Below are positions 62,758-64,000 of a stretch of 64,000 nt of DNA, piece by piece. Location: positions 1-64,000 of the forward strand of contig SHVY01000008.1 in NCBI GenBank assembly GCA_009694045.1, in the 5' to 3' direction. The translations under genes and the position numbers were made by a program. The notes under the pieces are model-generated. The model made no database searches. It worked only from the letters and a program-made list of their open reading frames with translations, and was not told the DNA's origin. Within the stretch, counting starts at the first letter, position 1; each line of letters begins with the position of its first letter. The stretch comes from Alphaproteobacteria bacterium (lineage in GTDB: Bacteria > Pseudomonadota > Alphaproteobacteria > SP197).

Positions 62758-63870
62758 GTGTCCGCGCCCACCGCGTCCGACGTCGCCATGGCGATGAGGA
62801 CGGTGGCCGAGATCGAGGGCAGAATCCCCGAACTTGCCGCCCCGGACGCCGCCCGGGAATTCCGCCGCATCGGGCGAGTCCTGCTGGCGTCACGGTTCCT
62901 CGCCCGACTCCTGTCCCCGCGCCCGGATCGGGAAGCCTGGGGCCGGGTGCGTGCGACCTCGCGCCTCGGCCGGGTGAAAATCGCCGTAGCGCTCCCGCTC
63001 GCGCCGCGCATCGCGGCCCCGGTGAAGGCCGATCTGGTCATCGTCAAGAACGGCATCCGCGCGGTCTACGCCGACCGGCCGTTCACCCTGAAGATCGCCG
63101 ACCCGCGCAAAACGGGAGCGTCCTATCGCCTTCGCCAGGAGATCGCGGCGCGGCGGCGCCTCGTCGCGACCGCCGAGATTGACGTTCCGACCCTCTTCGA
63201 CACCGGCCAATCGCCGACCTCCGCGTTCCTGGTCGAAACCTTCGTCCTGGGCACCCGCCACGAACGGAACCTTCCCCACCCGGAGCGTTTCGCCGCCCAG
63301 CTCTTCCGCTTCCATATCGCCAACGGCGCGTGCATCCGCCCGATTTCCGAGGCGATCGACATGGATGCGGAATGGCGGCGGTTCCGCGATGGGGCCGCCG
63401 CCCTCGGCTACCGTACTCCGCCAGGGCTCGATTCTCTGGTCGCGGACGCCGGGAACTCCGGCATCCTCCATGGCCTTTGCCACGGGGATCTTTCAGCGGA
63501 GAATCTCCTCGCCCACCCGGGAGACCGCTGGACAATCCTCGACTGGGAGTACGCCCGCGACGACCCGATCTTCACCGACGTGGCGAAGCTCGCCGTCGGA
63601 AACCCGTCGTTCGGAAACCAGTACTGCGCCGAAGCCGACGCCTGGGTACGGGGCCAGGATGGCCGCGCCCTGGTGGGCGTCGTTCAGCTCGCGCTCGGTG
63701 CCATGGTCGCGGTCAATCGCCGGGCTGATTGGATCGCCGAGTCCGCGGATCGCGCGGCCGCGATCCGCACCTTCCGGCGCAAGGCGGATCGCTTCATCCA
63801 GCTCATCGCGACGGCGCTGAGGGCGGATCGAGCAGGGCTAGATAACTCCGCGCCGCCCGCTCGGCGCTGA
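62758..63870 (+). CDS. APH-like kinase, possible sugar or small-molecule phosphotransferase
   Basis: A 370-residue protein of the aminoglycoside/choline kinase fold. The catalytic loop is GLCHGDLSAENLLAH (His, Asp and Asn all present), and the metal-binding motif is TILDWEYARDD. The first 90 residues are not recognised. It starts at GTG 62758 just after a nested hairpin and overlaps convergently the end of a glycosyltransferase gene by about 68 bases. It may act on a lipopolysaccharide or polysaccharide component, as kinases of this fold sometimes do, but this is a guess. It is not a close relative of the BMC kinase at 689. Confidence 0.75.
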   Translation: MSAPTASDVAMAMRTVAEIEGRIPELAAPDAAREFRRIGRVLLASRFLARLLSPRPDREAWGRVRATSRLGRVKIAVALPLAPRIAAPVKADLVIVKNGIRAVYADRPFTLKIADPRKTGASYRLRQEIAARRRLVATAEIDVPTLFDTGQSPTSAFLVETFVLGTRHERNLPHPERFAAQLFRFHIANGACIRPISEAIDMDAEWRRFRDGAAALGYRTPPGLDSLVADAGNSGILHGLCHGDLSAENLLAHPGDRWTILDWEYARDDPIFTDVAKLAVGNPSFGNQYCAEADAWVRGQDGRALVGVVQLALGAMVAVNRRADWIAESADRAAAIRTFRRKADRFIQLIATALRADRAGLDNSAPPARR

Positions 63871-64000
63871 ACGCCCTGCCCCATTCCCGCAGGCGCGGGC
63901 GGTCGATCGGCTCGTCCAGGGTCGCCTCGATCGCGGCCGCCATCGCCGCCTCGTCGCCGACCGGCACCAGCCGGCCGAAGCGTCCCTCATCCAGGATTTC
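63803..64000 (-). CDS. Partial GT4-family glycosyltransferase (C-terminus only)
   Basis: The final 65 residues of a minus-strand gene enter from the right edge. EILDEGRFGRLVPVGDEAAM is the donor-domain end of GT4 enzymes and is nearly identical in plan to the segment EILERGRFGRLVPVGD of the GT at 29822. The stop is at 63803-63805. Frame and homology are clear; the rest of the protein is outside the window. Confidence 0.8.
   Translation of the reverse strand, partial: EILDEGRFGRLVPVGDEAAMAAAIEATLDEPIDRPRLREWGRAFSAERAARSYLALLDPPSAPSR

Overview
The window is high-GC DNA from an alphaproteobacterium, most likely Rhodospirillales-like. This rests on gene order and protein character (divergent cytochrome c and kdsB-pheA; hflK-hflC-DUF2065-degP-miaA-ilvB-ilvN-ilvC-leuA; mreB-mreC-mreD-mrdA-rodA), not on a marker gene. 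No rRNA, tRNA or CRISPR array was seen.

Region 1 (1-6.8 kb) opens with a decayed IS1380-type transposase. A compact plus-strand bacterial microcompartment (BMC) operon follows: an APH-fold small-molecule kinase, a class-III-aminotransferase-fold PLP enzyme, a CoA-acylating aldehyde dehydrogenase with a helical C-terminal tail, two BMC-T proteins, one BMC-P, one BMC-H and a small BMC-associated protein. The kinase plus PLP-lyase plus acylating dehydrogenase set matches the logic of the actinobacterial aminoacetone/1-amino-2-propanol (RMM) compartments. In that scheme an amino alcohol is phosphorylated, the phosphate and amine are eliminated to give an aldehyde, and the aldehyde becomes an acyl-CoA without cobalamin. 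No amino-alcohol dehydrogenase, phosphotransacylase, alcohol dehydrogenase or regulator is present.

Region 2 (6.8-17.1 kb, all minus strand) is a catabolic block: an MttB-family methyltransferase without pyrrolysine, a Tat-exported PotD-like binding protein, a mandelate-racemase-type enolase-superfamily enzyme, PotA/PotB/PotC-like transporter parts and a GMC oxidoreductase. A truncated Old Yellow Enzyme relic and an unusual M19 dipeptidase lie beside it. The set suggests uptake and breakdown of a cationic or N-methylated compound.

Region 3 (17.1-19.4 kb) is housekeeping: pheA, kdsB and a membrane-anchored cytochrome c.

Region 4 (19.3-43.5 kb) is a large exopolysaccharide cluster. It holds five complete glycosyltransferases (four GT4-like and one DxD type), nucleotide-sugar enzymes including a convincing UDP-sulfoquinovose synthase (SqdB), two sulfotransferases, two deacetylase-like proteins, a Wzz-like protein, a Wzy-like membrane protein, a PglK-like ABC exporter, an MBOAT/SGNH-like acylation pair, a beta-helix protein and a six-repeat SLBB export protein. 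The sulfur theme (SqdB plus two sulfotransferases) points to a sulfated or sulfonated glycan.

Region 5 (43.5-61.9 kb) is core genome: mrp, the HflKC membrane-protease regulators, degP, miaA, branched-chain amino acid synthesis (ilvB, ilvN, a LysE-type exporter, ilvC, leuA), an orphan HigA-like regulator and the rod-shape operon mreBCD-mrdA-rodA. The right end (62-64 kb) has a methyltransferase, a nested hairpin, an APH-like kinase and the tail of another GT4, suggesting a second surface-glycan region beyond the window.
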